From: Thermohalobaculum sp050331395
GTDB taxonomy: Bacteria > Pseudomonadota > Alphaproteobacteria > Rhodobacterales > Rhodobacteraceae
Assembly: GCA_050331395.1 (NCBI GenBank)
Contig: JBHJGX010000058.1
Location: 9,857 to 73,856 of the forward strand
Direction of reading: 5' to 3'
DNA length: 64,000 nucleotides
Shown here: piece by piece, positions 26,058 through 34,837 of the stretch
How the letters are laid out: every line of letters starts with the position of its first letter
Position numbering within the stretch: the stretch's first letter is position 1
Position numbers and translations under genes: made by a program
The notes under the pieces: generated by a model
Database searches by the model: none
What the model saw: only the letters and a program-made list of their open reading frames with translations
What the model was told of the DNA's origin: nothing

Positions 26058-27666
26058 GTGACGAGCATCGTTCCCGCATCCACCGACCGTCTCATCAACC
26101 GCTTCACCAGCGGCGGCCCGACCGGCGAGCCGACCCTCGAGGCCCTCGAGGGCGGTCTCTACATCGCGGCTTGGGAAACCGGCACCGTTGACGGAGACAT
26201 CCTCTTCCAGATCTTCGGCATCGACGGCACGCCCTTCGGCGGCGAGTCGCTCGCCAACCAGCAGACCAACGGCTAGCAGGACGACCCGCGGCTTTTCAAA
26301 GACAACGACGGCAGCGTCCTTCTCTATTGGGAGTCCGACAGCGGCACCGACGACGATATCGCCGCGCGCCGGATCAACACCTCAGGTTTTGTGGTCGGGG
26401 ACGAATTCAATCTCGCGGATGACGAAGAATCGAATTATTTTCTTTCCGAGAACGCACTCATCGGGATTCCAGGGGGGGTACTTTCTCCTTTTCTCGAATA
26501 ATTTTTCGTCGATACTTGAATCGCACGCCATCCGATTGAACGGTGTGTTTCAAAAGATAGGTGAGATTGATTTTGGGCGTTTCGGGGTTGGTCCTGATAA
26601 CTCGCCCTTTGATGCGGTGTTGCTCGAAAACGGCAACATCGTGGTCGCTTTGGATGACGGTCTTCGCGACTCGGACGGCGATGGTTTTTATGATGCCGGC
26701 GACGTATACGGTCTGATCGTCGATCCGCTCCGCTTCGAGCCGATCAGTGACGAATTCCTGCTCTCAGGGACTGTTGCGGGCGGGCAGAATTTCGCCCGTC
26801 TCGCACCGACCGATGATGGCGGCTTCATTGCAATCTACGAGTCTGAACTCGTCGATGGCGACGGGTACGCCATCGCAGGCCGCCGCTTCTCCGAGAACGG
26901 AGATCCGCAAACCTTTGAGTTCATCGTCAATGAGACAACCTTTGGCGACCAGGTTGGTGCAGAGATCCTTTAGGTTGGGCCCGATACCTACATGGTCGCC
27001 TGGGTGGGCGACGTGCCCGACGGAACGACAAACATCTACGGGCGGCTGATCGATGCCGACGGGCGCCCGCTGACCGACGAGATCGTGCTCTCGGAAGCGA
27101 CTGCGGGGAACCAAGAACAGCTCGGTCTCGCGGATTTCAGCGATCTGGGCGAAGGGCTCGTCGGTGTCGCGTGGCGGTCGAACACGCCGGCCTCGCCGGA
27201 GGACTACGACGTGTATTCTAGGATCTTCCGAATTGTGCCGGAAGGGGTTGAGATCCTCAACGCCGACCAAGTGAAAACCGTCGGTTATCTCTATGCCACG
27301 GCGCTCGACCGGAACGGGCCGTTCGAGCTCGACGGGCTCAACTTTTGGATCGACAGCCGCGAGCAGGGGCTGACCGAGCGTGAAATGGCGACGCTCTTCC
27401 TCGACAACCCGGAGTTCCAGTTCCGCTTCGGCGATATCGACACGCTCTCCAACGAGGAGATCATCGACACGTTCTACCTGAACGCGCTCGGGCGGATCGG
27501 CGACCCGAACGGCCGGAACTTCTGGCTGTCGCGGCTCGAGGACCCGACCGTCGCGGCGGGCGATGTGCTGCTCGCCTTCTCGACCAGCCCGGAGAACGTG
27601 GCGGATCTGACCTTTGTCGAGACGCTCGCCGAAACCGCGCCGGGGTTCTGGGACTTTGTCGGCTGA
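26058..27666 (+). pseudogene. Decayed DUF4214 protein (two TAGs and a frameshift)
   Basis: Homologous along its whole length to the intact neighbour at 27819. A GTG start with GGAG upstream opens TSIVPASTDRLINRF. The frame meets TAG at 26274-26276, where the neighbour has lysine (NQQTNG-stop-QDDPR against NQQTESKQSDPR). It then shifts at a run of seven G (26472-26478) and meets a second TAG at 26971-26973. Removing one G gives 536 codons, nearly the neighbour's 537-residue length. The last 120 residues (two DUF4214 units and the ending PGFWDFVG) are intact. It would have been a secreted beta-rich protein. The 26400-26640 stretch is AT-rich against its surroundings. True decay and consensus errors cannot be separated here. 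Confidence 0.85.
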
Positions 27667-27818
27667 CCGACTGAGCGCAGCGCTGTGTCAGTGAGCCTCT
27701 GGGACGGCTCGCCTTTCGGGGCGGGCTCCCTTATGGTGCGCGAACAACCGAGGGGGGAGTTCGGCCCGTCCGGCACACCCGCCTTTCCCGCGTTCCGTTC
27801 CAACCGGAGAGCCCGCCC

Positions 27819-29432
27819 ATGGCCGTAATTCAACCGGGGTCCGAGGACCGCCTTCTCAACCGTTTCGACCGTCCGGACGACCAGGTCACGCCGCAGATCG
27901 TCCCTCTGACGAACGGCACCTATCTCGGCGTCTGGGCCGACCGGGATGCGTCGAGCGACGTGAACGCCCAGGTCTTTGCCTTCGACGGCACGGCCCTCGG
28001 CGATCCGTTGCTCGTCAACCAACAGACCGAGAGCAAGCAATCCGATCCCCGCGTCACGGTGCTCGACGACGGCCGCGTGCTGATCTCCTGGATCTCTGAT
28101 GCCGGCGACGATGAGGATCTCGCCGCCCGGCTTCTCACCGCGTCGGGGGCGCTCTCGGGATCCGAATTCGATTTGATCGACAGCGCCTTCGATAGCTACA
28201 CGGTCGGCGACACGGTCGCGGTCGAGGCCGCAGGCAGCGTCTTTCTGCTCTATGGCGGCAATGAGCGCCTCGAACGGCTCGCCATCCTCAACGAGCGCGA
28301 CAGCGGGCTCGACGACGTGGCCGACCGGGCGCTCTTCAACGCGCCGAACCGGTCCGATTTCAACGCGCCCGGCGACGTGGCAATCCTCGCGGACGGACGG
28401 ATCGCGGTGACCTATCACACGCTCGACACGGCCGGGATGGGCAACGCAATTCTCGAGGCCGACGACGTCTTCACGCAAATCCACAATCCGGAGACGCTCG
28501 CCCTCGACAGTCTCGTCAACCGGGTGAACGTCACGGGTGCGGGTGAACAGGGTGCCTCGGTGATCACGCCGCTCGCCGATGGCGGCTATTTCGTCGCCTT
28601 CGAGGGTGAGAACATCGACGGCGACGGGCGCGGCGTGGTCGGCCGGCGCTTCGATGCCGACGCGAATTTGCTCGGCGGTCAATTCGTGCTGAACGAGACG
28701 ACCGCCGGCGACCAGCGCAGCCCGCAGGTGCTGACCGTCGACGGCAACGCGGTGCTCGTCGTCTGGGATGGCCTGAGCCCGGCTGGGGATTTCGACATCT
28801 ATGGTCGGCTCTTCACACCGAATGGCACCCCGCTCACCGACGAGATCGTCCTCAACGACATCCGCGAAGGCGACCAGACCATGCCCGATATCGTCGATTT
28901 CTCAGAATTCGGCGAGGGTTATGTCGGGCTCTCCTTTGAGAGCGACGGTGCCGCCCGCGACGACGACCGCGACGTCTATACCAGCGTCTTCCGCGTCAGC
29001 CTCGACGATCTCGGCGAGGGGCTTTCGGTCGCGGACGCCCGCGAAGTCGCCTATCTCTATGCCACGGCGCTCGACCGGAACGGCCCGTTCGAGCTCGGCG
29101 GGCTCAATTTCTGGATCGACGCGCGGGAAGGCGGGCTCACCCGCCGCGAGACGGCCGAAGAGTTCCTAGACAATCCCGAATTCGAGGAACGGTTCGGCGA
29201 TGTGGACACGCTCACCGACGAGCAGATTATCGACACGTTCTATCAAAACGCGCTCGGCCGCGACGGCGACCCGGCCGGCTTCGAGTTCTGGCTCGGCCGA
29301 TTGCAGGACCCCACGACGACGGTGGGCGATGTGCTGCTCGCCTTCGCGACTGCGCCGGAGAACACGGCCGAACTGACGTTTGTGGAGACGGTAAACGAAG
29401 TCTTCCCGGGCGAGTGGGATTTCGTCGCATAA
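27819..29432 (+). CDS. Secreted-type DUF4214 protein
   Basis: A 537-residue acidic protein without a Sec signal. The first 400 residues are repeated beta-rich blade-like units of about 75-90 residues (for example GGYFVAFEGENIDGDGRG and AVLVVWDGLSPAGDFDIYGR) with many Asp/Gly turns. Two DUF4214 units follow (YLYATALDRNGPFELGGLNF, then FYQNALGRDGDPAGFEFW). The end, FVETVNEVFPGEWDFVA, is shared with the two other DUF4214 proteins in the window. Composition and lack of an N-terminal signal suit type I secretion, but no transporter genes are nearby. GGAGAG precedes the ATG. A tandem duplicate of the decayed copy at 26058. Confidence 0.85.
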   Translation: MAVIQPGSEDRLLNRFDRPDDQVTPQIVPLTNGTYLGVWADRDASSDVNAQVFAFDGTALGDPLLVNQQTESKQSDPRVTVLDDGRVLISWISDAGDDEDLAARLLTASGALSGSEFDLIDSAFDSYTVGDTVAVEAAGSVFLLYGGNERLERLAILNERDSGLDDVADRALFNAPNRSDFNAPGDVAILADGRIAVTYHTLDTAGMGNAILEADDVFTQIHNPETLALDSLVNRVNVTGAGEQGASVITPLADGGYFVAFEGENIDGDGRGVVGRRFDADANLLGGQFVLNETTAGDQRSPQVLTVDGNAVLVVWDGLSPAGDFDIYGRLFTPNGTPLTDEIVLNDIREGDQTMPDIVDFSEFGEGYVGLSFESDGAARDDDRDVYTSVFRVSLDDLGEGLSVADAREVAYLYATALDRNGPFELGGLNFWIDAREGGLTRRETAEEFLDNPEFEERFGDVDTLTDEQIIDTFYQNALGRDGDPAGFEFWLGRLQDPTTTVGDVLLAFATAPENTAELTFVETVNEVFPGEWDFVA

Positions 29433-29463
29433 GCGGATCGGCTTCGGCCGGAACTTCCAGCGG

Positions 29464-29502
29464 GCCGCCATGCAGGGGATGCATGGCGGCTCCTTCTTTT
29501 TG
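29464..29502 (+). terminator. Rho-independent terminator of the DUF4214 gene
   Basis: GCCGCCATGC (29464-29473) pairs with GCATGGCGGC (29481-29490), a 10-bp stem with 7-base loop, followed by TCCTTCTTTTTG. It lies 31 bp past the stop at 29432. Confidence 0.88.
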
Positions 29503-29578
29503 TCTGCTTGTCGGGTGTGTCGGCGGCGCCGACATGGGTGTCATCGAACCTTCACAATCCCCGAAAAGGAGACAACCG

Positions 29579-29731
29579 ATGATCCGAGCCCTCTTCGCCC
29601 GTCTGCGCCGTGCCCGCGCCCGCACCGCCGCACTTGCCGAACTTCGCGCGATGGACGCGCACCAACTCCGCGACCTTGGGATCGAGCCCGGCGAAATTGG
29701 CGCATATGTCGATGGATGCGCCCGGCGCTGA
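29579..29731 (+). CDS. DUF1127 small protein
   Basis: A 50-residue basic protein. Its second half is the DUF1127 signature: ELRAMDAHQLRDLGIEPGEI. AAAGGAGA lies 7 bp before the ATG. In alphaproteobacteria these tiny Arg-rich proteins affect RNA turnover or phosphate and carbon metabolism; the role here is inferred from the family only. The short gap after the 29502 terminator must contain its promoter. Confidence 0.88.
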   Translation: MIRALFARLRRARARTAALAELRAMDAHQLRDLGIEPGEIGAYVDGCARR

Positions 29732-29739
29732 GCCGACCG

Positions 29740-29952
29740 TCACTCGGCGGCAGGTTCCTCGACGATGCGTTGAACGTCCTCGTTCGTGACGCCGATGTCG
29801 ATGCCGATCGCCGGCAGGATGCCGAGCACGCCGAAGCCAATCAGGAAGATGGCGATCACCCAATTGAGCAGATCGGCTTTGATGAGGATCAGGATCCCGC
29901 CGATGAGGGCCATGAGCGGAAGAAGCGGGATGCCGAAGACGTCGGTAGGCAT
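29740..29952 (-). CDS. Small two-helix membrane protein (DUF3096-type)
   Basis: A 70-residue inner-membrane peptide with two hydrophobic helices (about 8-25 and 30-50, including LPLMALIGGILILIKADLLN and IAIFLIGFGVLGIL) and an acidic tail. It matches the DUF3096 pattern of a short membrane hairpin. AGGAGA lies 7 bp before the ATG. Function unknown; convergent with the DUF1127 gene. Confidence 0.78.
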   Translation of the reverse strand: MPTDVFGIPLLPLMALIGGILILIKADLLNWVIAIFLIGFGVLGILPAIGIDIGVTNEDVQRIVEEPAAE

Positions 29953-30072
29953 AAGCAGTCTCCTGTCAATACTTGGGCGGGATCGCCTAAGTCAGGCTTT
30001 GGAGATTACGCCCCAAGCGTGACGGTCGCGCGACAGTCCCGGGCCCCCGTTGCCCGGGACCGGGTCTTCGTC

Positions 30073-30996
30073 TCAGAAATGGATCACCGCATCGGCTGTG
30101 ATCCGCCAGCCGGTGACCGAATTCGCGCTTTCGGAGCCGATATCGAGCACGTTGCCCTCGACGACTGCGCCGAGCGAAACCGACGGCAGCGGCAGAAACC
30201 GCGCGCCGATCGCCAGCGTAAAGGTCGGGTCTGGATCCGAGGCGCCGATATCGAACACGTCTGCGCCGGTCAGCGACGCCCCCGGGATCCGGTCGCCGCC
30301 ATTCGTCGGCAGGATCGCATTCGCCTCGATCAGCGGAAAGACGCCCGGAAAGAACTCCTTGGTGAGCTGACCGTGCAGGTGGAAATAACTCCAACTCCGG
30401 TCCGAGATCCCCCACTGATAGCCGAATGTGCCTTGCGCCTGCGAGCCGTCCTCGAAGATTTTGGCCGCCGTAACGAAGCCGTCGAGAAAGCCCGAGGTCG
30501 AGCCGGTTAGATCGATGCCCGCCGTCTCGACATTGCCGACGGGGGCGGTATAGCGCGCACCGACCGTGACGATGTTGCCGTTTTCCGGATCGCTTACCAC
30601 CGCGTATTTCGCGCCGGCGGTGAGGTCGAGAAAGCCGTCGGTATCGGGCAGCACCTCGTCAAAGTTCAGATCCACAAAGCCGTCCGTGGTCGCGATCAGG
30701 CCGAACCGGTCGCCGAGCGCGAGGCGCGCCTGAACGGCGCCGCCGATCACCCGGCCGCCATCGGTGACGAAGCCGGACGGAATGCGGTGATAGATGAAGA
30801 TCGGCCGCACTTCGGTGGTGATGAACGGCGTCTCGTTGAGCGTGAACATGCTGACCGGCGGCACGTAGTTCTGGAAGCGGCCCTGACCGAGCGAGCCTTT
30901 TAGGTCGAAGCCGAAGACCTCCTGCGCAGAGGCAGGGGCCGAAAGGAAGCCGGCAGCCAGCACTGCGGCCGCAATGGGGGATCTGGGGAATGTCAT
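30073..30996 (-). CDS. Outer-membrane beta-barrel-like protein
   Basis: A 307-residue exported protein. A clear signal peptide (MTFPRSPIAAAVLAAGFLSA, cleavage near ASAQE) is followed by alternating beta-strand segments and an aromatic C-terminus (WRITADAVIHF ending in Phe), the hallmark of outer-membrane barrels recognised by the Bam complex. Internal strands such as SYFHLHGQLTKEFF and LAIGARFLPLPSVSLGAVVE support a barrel of about 12-14 strands. It lacks cysteines. Possibly a porin-like or acetate/phenol uptake-type channel; no close family recognised. Confidence 0.72.
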   Translation of the reverse strand: MTFPRSPIAAAVLAAGFLSAPASAQEVFGFDLKGSLGQGRFQNYVPPVSMFTLNETPFITTEVRPIFIYHRIPSGFVTDGGRVIGGAVQARLALGDRFGLIATTDGFVDLNFDEVLPDTDGFLDLTAGAKYAVVSDPENGNIVTVGARYTAPVGNVETAGIDLTGSTSGFLDGFVTAAKIFEDGSQAQGTFGYQWGISDRSWSYFHLHGQLTKEFFPGVFPLIEANAILPTNGGDRIPGASLTGADVFDIGASDPDPTFTLAIGARFLPLPSVSLGAVVEGNVLDIGSESANSVTGWRITADAVIHF

Positions 30997-31192
30997 TTTC
31001 GCTCTCCGTCGCTGTCCCGATCGGAGCGCCAGGACGCGCGCTCCGGAGTTCGAGAGACGCCTCTCCGCCTCACGAAACCTTGATCTCGGTCAGCAGACGG
31101 ACGTTCTGAGTGACGGAAATGGCCGTTGAGCGGAGGCCGCGTCGCGGGCCTTCGACAATAATCAATTTTCGACGCAGCTTGGCGCCGGTCGC

Positions 31193-31208
31193 GTCCGGCC
31201 GGCCGGAC
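31193..31208. repeat. Perfect 16-bp palindrome downstream of ahcY
   Basis: GTCCGGCCGGCCGGAC is self-complementary. It lies 43 bp past the ahcY stop on that gene's transcript. No T run follows, so a factor-dependent terminator or a binding site are both possible. Confidence 0.5.
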
Positions 31209-31250
31209 GAGACCGAAACCCTGCGCAGGCCCGGCGTGCCTGCGATGCCG

Positions 31251-32660
31251 TCAATACCGGTAGTGGTCGGGCTTAAACGGTCCCTCGGCACCGATGCCGA
31301 GATAAGACGATTGCTCCGGGCTCATCTCGGTCAGCCGCACGCCCAGTTTGTCGAGGTGCAGCCGCGCGACCTTTTCGTCGAGATGCTTCGGCAAGACATA
31401 GACCTCGTTCTTGTAGGCGTCGCCCTTCGACCAGAGCTCAATTTGCGCGAGCACCTGGTTCGTAAAAGACGCGGACATCACGAAAGACGGGTGCCCGGTC
31501 GCGTTGCCGAGATTGAGCAGCCGACCTTCAGAGAGCAAAATCATGCGCTTGCCGTCAGGAAACTCAACCATATCGACTTGCGGCTTGATGTTGGTCCACT
31601 TGAAGTTCTTGAGCCCCGCCACCTGGATCTCGTTGTCGAAGTGACCGATATTGCCGACAATCGCCATATCCTTAAGCGCGCGCATATGGTCGAGGGTCAC
31701 CACGTCCTTGTTCCCGGTCGCCGTGATCACGATGTCGGCGCGCGGCGCGGCCTCCTCGAGGGTAACGACCTCATAGCCGTCCATCGCCGCCTGAAGCGCG
31801 CAAATCGGGTCGATTTCGGTCACCAGCACCCGTGCGCCCGCGCCCTGGAGCGAGGCGGCCGAGCCCTTGCCCACATCGCCGTAGCCGCAGACGACCGCGA
31901 CCTTGCCGGCCATCATCACATCGGTGCCCCGGCGGATGCCGTCGACAAGGCTCTCTTTACAGCCGTATTTGTTGTCGAACTTCGACTTGGTCACGCTGTC
32001 GTTGACGTTGATCGCCGGGAACGGCAGCGAGCCGCGTTTCGACAGCTGATAGAGCCGGTTGACGCCCGTGGTCGTCTCCTCGGTCACGCCGCGGATCGCC
32101 GCACGCTGGCGCACGAACCAGCCCGGCGAGGCCGCCATCCGCCGGCGGATCTGCGCGAACAGATACTCCTCTTCCTCGGAGCCCGGTTTGTCGAGAAATG
32201 CGGTGTCGCCTTCTTCGGCCCGCGCGCCGAGGAGCACGTACATCGTCGCGTCGCCGCCGTCGTCGAGGATCATGTTGGTCGGCTCGCCGTCCGGCCACTG
32301 GAAGATCTGATCGGTATAGGTCCAGTAATCCTCGAGGCTCTCGCCCTTGATCGCGAAGACAGGCACGCCCGAGGCGGCGATCGCGGCTGCCGCATGGTCC
32401 TGGGTCGAGAAGATGTTGCAGGACGCCCAGCGCACTTTGGCGCCGAGCGCGGTCAGCGTCTCGATCAGCACGGCGGTCTGGATGGTCATATGCAGCGAGC
32501 CCGAGATCCGCGCGCCGGCAAGCGGTTTCGACGCGCCGAATTCGTCCCGCGCGGCCATCAGCCCTGGCATCTCGGTCTCGGCGATGTCGATCTCCTTGCG
32601 CCCGTAATCGGCGAGCGCGAGGTCGGCAATGGCGTAGTCGTGCTGAGCGGTATCGGGCAT
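31251..32660 (-). CDS. ahcY: S-adenosylhomocysteine hydrolase
   Basis: Cleaves S-adenosylhomocysteine to adenosine and homocysteine, closing the methyl cycle. The 469 residues include the family start region EMPGLMAARDEFG, the substrate site DDGGDAT, the long insert typical of bacterial enzymes (about 155-195), the NAD-binding GYGDVGKGSA and the C-terminal KPDHYRY that reaches the neighbouring subunit. GGAGGAC lies 6 bp before the ATG at 32660. Upstream about 150 bp separate it from upp. No riboswitch fold could be recognised there. Confidence 0.98.
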   Translation of the reverse strand: MPDTAQHDYAIADLALADYGRKEIDIAETEMPGLMAARDEFGASKPLAGARISGSLHMTIQTAVLIETLTALGAKVRWASCNIFSTQDHAAAAIAASGVPVFAIKGESLEDYWTYTDQIFQWPDGEPTNMILDDGGDATMYVLLGARAEEGDTAFLDKPGSEEEEYLFAQIRRRMAASPGWFVRQRAAIRGVTEETTTGVNRLYQLSKRGSLPFPAINVNDSVTKSKFDNKYGCKESLVDGIRRGTDVMMAGKVAVVCGYGDVGKGSAASLQGAGARVLVTEIDPICALQAAMDGYEVVTLEEAAPRADIVITATGNKDVVTLDHMRALKDMAIVGNIGHFDNEIQVAGLKNFKWTNIKPQVDMVEFPDGKRMILLSEGRLLNLGNATGHPSFVMSASFTNQVLAQIELWSKGDAYKNEVYVLPKHLDEKVARLHLDKLGVRLTEMSPEQSSYLGIGAEGPFKPDHYRY

Positions 32661-32808
32661 TCTGTCCTCCGGGGGCCTCCGTGATCGCTGCGCCAGATAG
32701 CAGCCCGGAGGTGAACCGTCCATTGCGCCGCCGCCGGGGGCGGGGCGAAGCCCTGCGCTCTGCGGATTGACGGGATCGGCACGGCCGCCGGCAGGGGCGC
32801 GGTGGGGC

Positions 32809-33474
32809 TCAGTCTTCGGTGCGGTGGTCCTTGGTGCCGAAGAGCCGGGCGCCCGCATCGCCGAGGCCGGGCACGATGTAGGCCCGGTCGTCGAGGCGTT
32901 CGTCCATCGCGGCCGCGAAGACCGGCACGTCCGGATGCGCCGCATGAAAGCGGGCGGCGCCTTCGGGGGCGGCGCGGAGCGCGAGGAAGCGGACATCGCC
33001 CGCGCCGGCGGACTTGGCGATGCGCACGGCCTCGATCGCCGAGCCTGCGGTCGCGAGCATCGGGTCGACGAGCACGGTCACCCGGTCGGTCAGATCGTCC
33101 GGAAGTTTCACGAGGTATTGGACGGGACGTTTGGTCGTCTCGTCTCGAAAAAGCCCGATATGGCCGACCCGGGCCGAGGGGACCAGATCGAGGAGCCCCT
33201 GAAGAAGCCCGTCCCCCGCGCGCAGGATCGAGACGAAGCAGACTTTCTTACCGGCCAGTTTGGGCGCACGCATGGGGGCGACCGGGGTCTCGATTTCCAC
33301 CTCGTCGAGGGGCAGATCGCGCAAGAGTTCGTAGGCGAGCAGGAGGCTGATCTCGCGAAGCAACATGCGAAACGAGGCGGTGGAGGTGTCTTTCATCCGC
33401 ATCCGGGTCAGCTTGTGCTGCACGAGCGGGTGGGCGACCAGGGTGAAGTTCTCGGGTAACGCCGGTGTCTCCAT
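32809..33474 (-). CDS. upp: Uracil phosphoribosyltransferase
   Basis: Salvages uracil to UMP using PRPP. The 221-residue sequence begins NFTLVAHPLVQHKLTRMR and has the PRPP loop VLVDPMLATAGSA, the flexible SILRAGDGLLQGL segment and the uracil-binding end YIVPGLGDAGARLFGTK. It is about 10 residues longer than usual at the C-terminus (DHRTED). GGAGAG precedes the ATG. It reads towards ahcY but is separated by 148 bp. Confidence 0.96.
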   Translation of the reverse strand: METPALPENFTLVAHPLVQHKLTRMRMKDTSTASFRMLLREISLLLAYELLRDLPLDEVEIETPVAPMRAPKLAGKKVCFVSILRAGDGLLQGLLDLVPSARVGHIGLFRDETTKRPVQYLVKLPDDLTDRVTVLVDPMLATAGSAIEAVRIAKSAGAGDVRFLALRAAPEGAARFHAAHPDVPVFAAAMDERLDDRAYIVPGLGDAGARLFGTKDHRTED

Positions 33475-33500
33475 CGCCCTCTCCTGTCGTTTGGGGAGGC

Positions 33501-34151
33501 TTACCCAGGCGCGCGGCCCCCCGCAACTCTGCGGGTGCGGAAGCTGCGGCGGGCCCGGAGCACGGGCCAGAGCGCGAGCCCGAGCATCAACGCGCCGGAG
33601 GCCGGCACGGGGATGTGGGTTGTGACTGCCAGATCGATCGTCGCCCGGTAGGGATAGCTGTCGTTGTTGGTGCCGAAGGTAAACTCGCCCGTGCCGTTCA
33701 GGATCGCGAGGATATCGTCCGGCGAGTAGAGTTCCGCGAGGTCGAAGGTCTCCGTGAAGTCCGAGAACCGGGTGGCGTTCCCGAAGACGGCCACCTCAGG
33801 CAAGCGGTTCAGCCGCAACGTGTCGTTGCCCGGAGTGTCCCCCTCCGTCCGCCAGGTGAGCTCGAGCGTGGCCGCGCGGAGCGCGAGGGCAGGCGTCGCG
33901 AGCGCGCCGGTGAACTCAAAAGTCCAAACGACCCGTTCCTCCTCCGCATCGTTGAGGATGCTCGGTCCGCCAATAGAATTGACGGTGAAATCCCCGTTCT
34001 GGAAGCTGAGCCCCGTCACCAGCTCAGGGGCCCGCTCCCCAACCGCAGTGTCGGTGAGCCGCACGACCCCGGCATCGGCGGGGGCCGACCAGACCGACCC
34101 GAACAGGGCGCAGACCGCCGCAGCAGCGGTCAGAGCGAATGGCTTCTGCAT
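33501..34151 (-). CDS. Exported protein with VPLPA-type sorting signal
   Basis: A 216-residue secreted protein. A signal peptide (MQKPFALTAAAAVCALFGSV, cleavage near ADAG) leads to a beta-rich body. Near the end comes a PEP-CTERM/VPLPA-like tripartite tag: VPASGALML, a hydrophobic stretch, then LRARRSFRTRR. Proteins of this class are processed by an exosortase at the envelope; none is in this window. Fourteen residues after the arginine cluster are unusual. The start is taken at 34151 because GGGAGAACG precedes it and the signal peptide begins there; an extra 16 residues upstream are unlikely. Confidence 0.75.
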   Translation of the reverse strand: MQKPFALTAAAAVCALFGSVWSAPADAGVVRLTDTAVGERAPELVTGLSFQNGDFTVNSIGGPSILNDAEEERVVWTFEFTGALATPALALRAATLELTWRTEGDTPGNDTLRLNRLPEVAVFGNATRFSDFTETFDLAELYSPDDILAILNGTGEFTFGTNNDSYPYRATIDLAVTTHIPVPASGALMLGLALWPVLRARRSFRTRRVAGGRAPG

Positions 34152-34246
34152 AATCGCGTTCTCCCGTAAAACCCCGCCCACAAAAATGCGCGGCAACATC
34201 CATGACGTTCGTATTTACAACTCCGGCACGGGAAAGGAAAGGCAGG

Positions 34247-34837
34247 ATGGCCGCACGGGCCTGGCAGCGGATGCTCTCTGGGCGCAGGCTCGATCTGCTC
34301 GACCCCTCGCCGCTCGATATCGAGATCGAGGATATCGCCCACGGGCTCGCCCGCGTCGCGCGCTGGAACGGGCAGACGGTCGGCGACTGGCCCTATTCTG
34401 TGGCCGAGCATTGCCTGTTGGGCGAGGAGATCTTCGTCCGCCTCCGGCCGAAGGCGGACGCGCCGGAGCGGCTGGCGGCGCTGTTGCACGACGCGCCCGA
34501 ATACGTGATCGGCGATATGATCTCGCCCTTCAAAGCGGCGCTCGGGATCGATTACCGGGCCTTCGAGGCGCGGCTTCTCGCGGCGGTGCATCTGCGCTTC
34601 GGTCTGCCGGCCGCACCGCCGTCTGCGGTGGCCAAGGCGATCAAGCGCGCGGACCGGGCTTCGGCCTGGTTCGAGGCGACACAGCTCGCGGGCTTCTCCG
34701 AGGCGGAGGCGGCGAAGTTCTTTCCCCGGCCGCGGTTCGAGGGGGCGGCGGCGGTGCGCCTCTCGCCGCGGCCGACGGGGGAGGTCAAGGCGCTCTATCT
34801 CGACCGCTTCCGCACGCTTTCGGCGGAGGCCCCGTGA
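34247..34837 (+). CDS. HD-domain hydrolase (YfbR-like)
   Basis: A 196-residue metal-dependent phosphohydrolase of the HD superfamily. Metal ligands are visible as SVAEHCL (His), LLHDAPEYVIGD (the HD pair) and a later IKRADRASAWFEATQ aspartate. This order matches the YfbR group of 5'-nucleotidases acting on deoxynucleotides. The start at 34247 has AAGGCAGG immediately upstream; an ATG at 34202 without a ribosome site is less likely. It overlaps the following GTG start by four bases (GTGA), so it is coupled to the NAD regulator-like gene. Confidence 0.85.
   Translation: MAARAWQRMLSGRRLDLLDPSPLDIEIEDIAHGLARVARWNGQTVGDWPYSVAEHCLLGEEIFVRLRPKADAPERLAALLHDAPEYVIGDMISPFKAALGIDYRAFEARLLAAVHLRFGLPAAPPSAVAKAIKRADRASAWFEATQLAGFSEAEAAKFFPRPRFEGAAAVRLSPRPTGEVKALYLDRFRTLSAEAP

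Noticed and set aside
17674..27000. In-frame TAG codons as a sign of amber recoding (Sec/Pyl-like or reassigned code)
   Set aside because: TAG also ends an ordinary gene at 46289-46291 and the transposase at 63873. One affected gene also has a frameshift, and no suppressor tRNA was seen. Pseudogenes or base errors explain it better.
31070..31291. 73-residue minus-strand open frame past ahcY
   Set aside because: Overlaps the ahcY end, has no ribosome site and shows no family pattern.
32661..32808. S-adenosylhomocysteine riboswitch upstream of ahcY
   Set aside because: No recognisable conserved core or pairing pattern could be matched by eye; a covariance-model search would be decisive.
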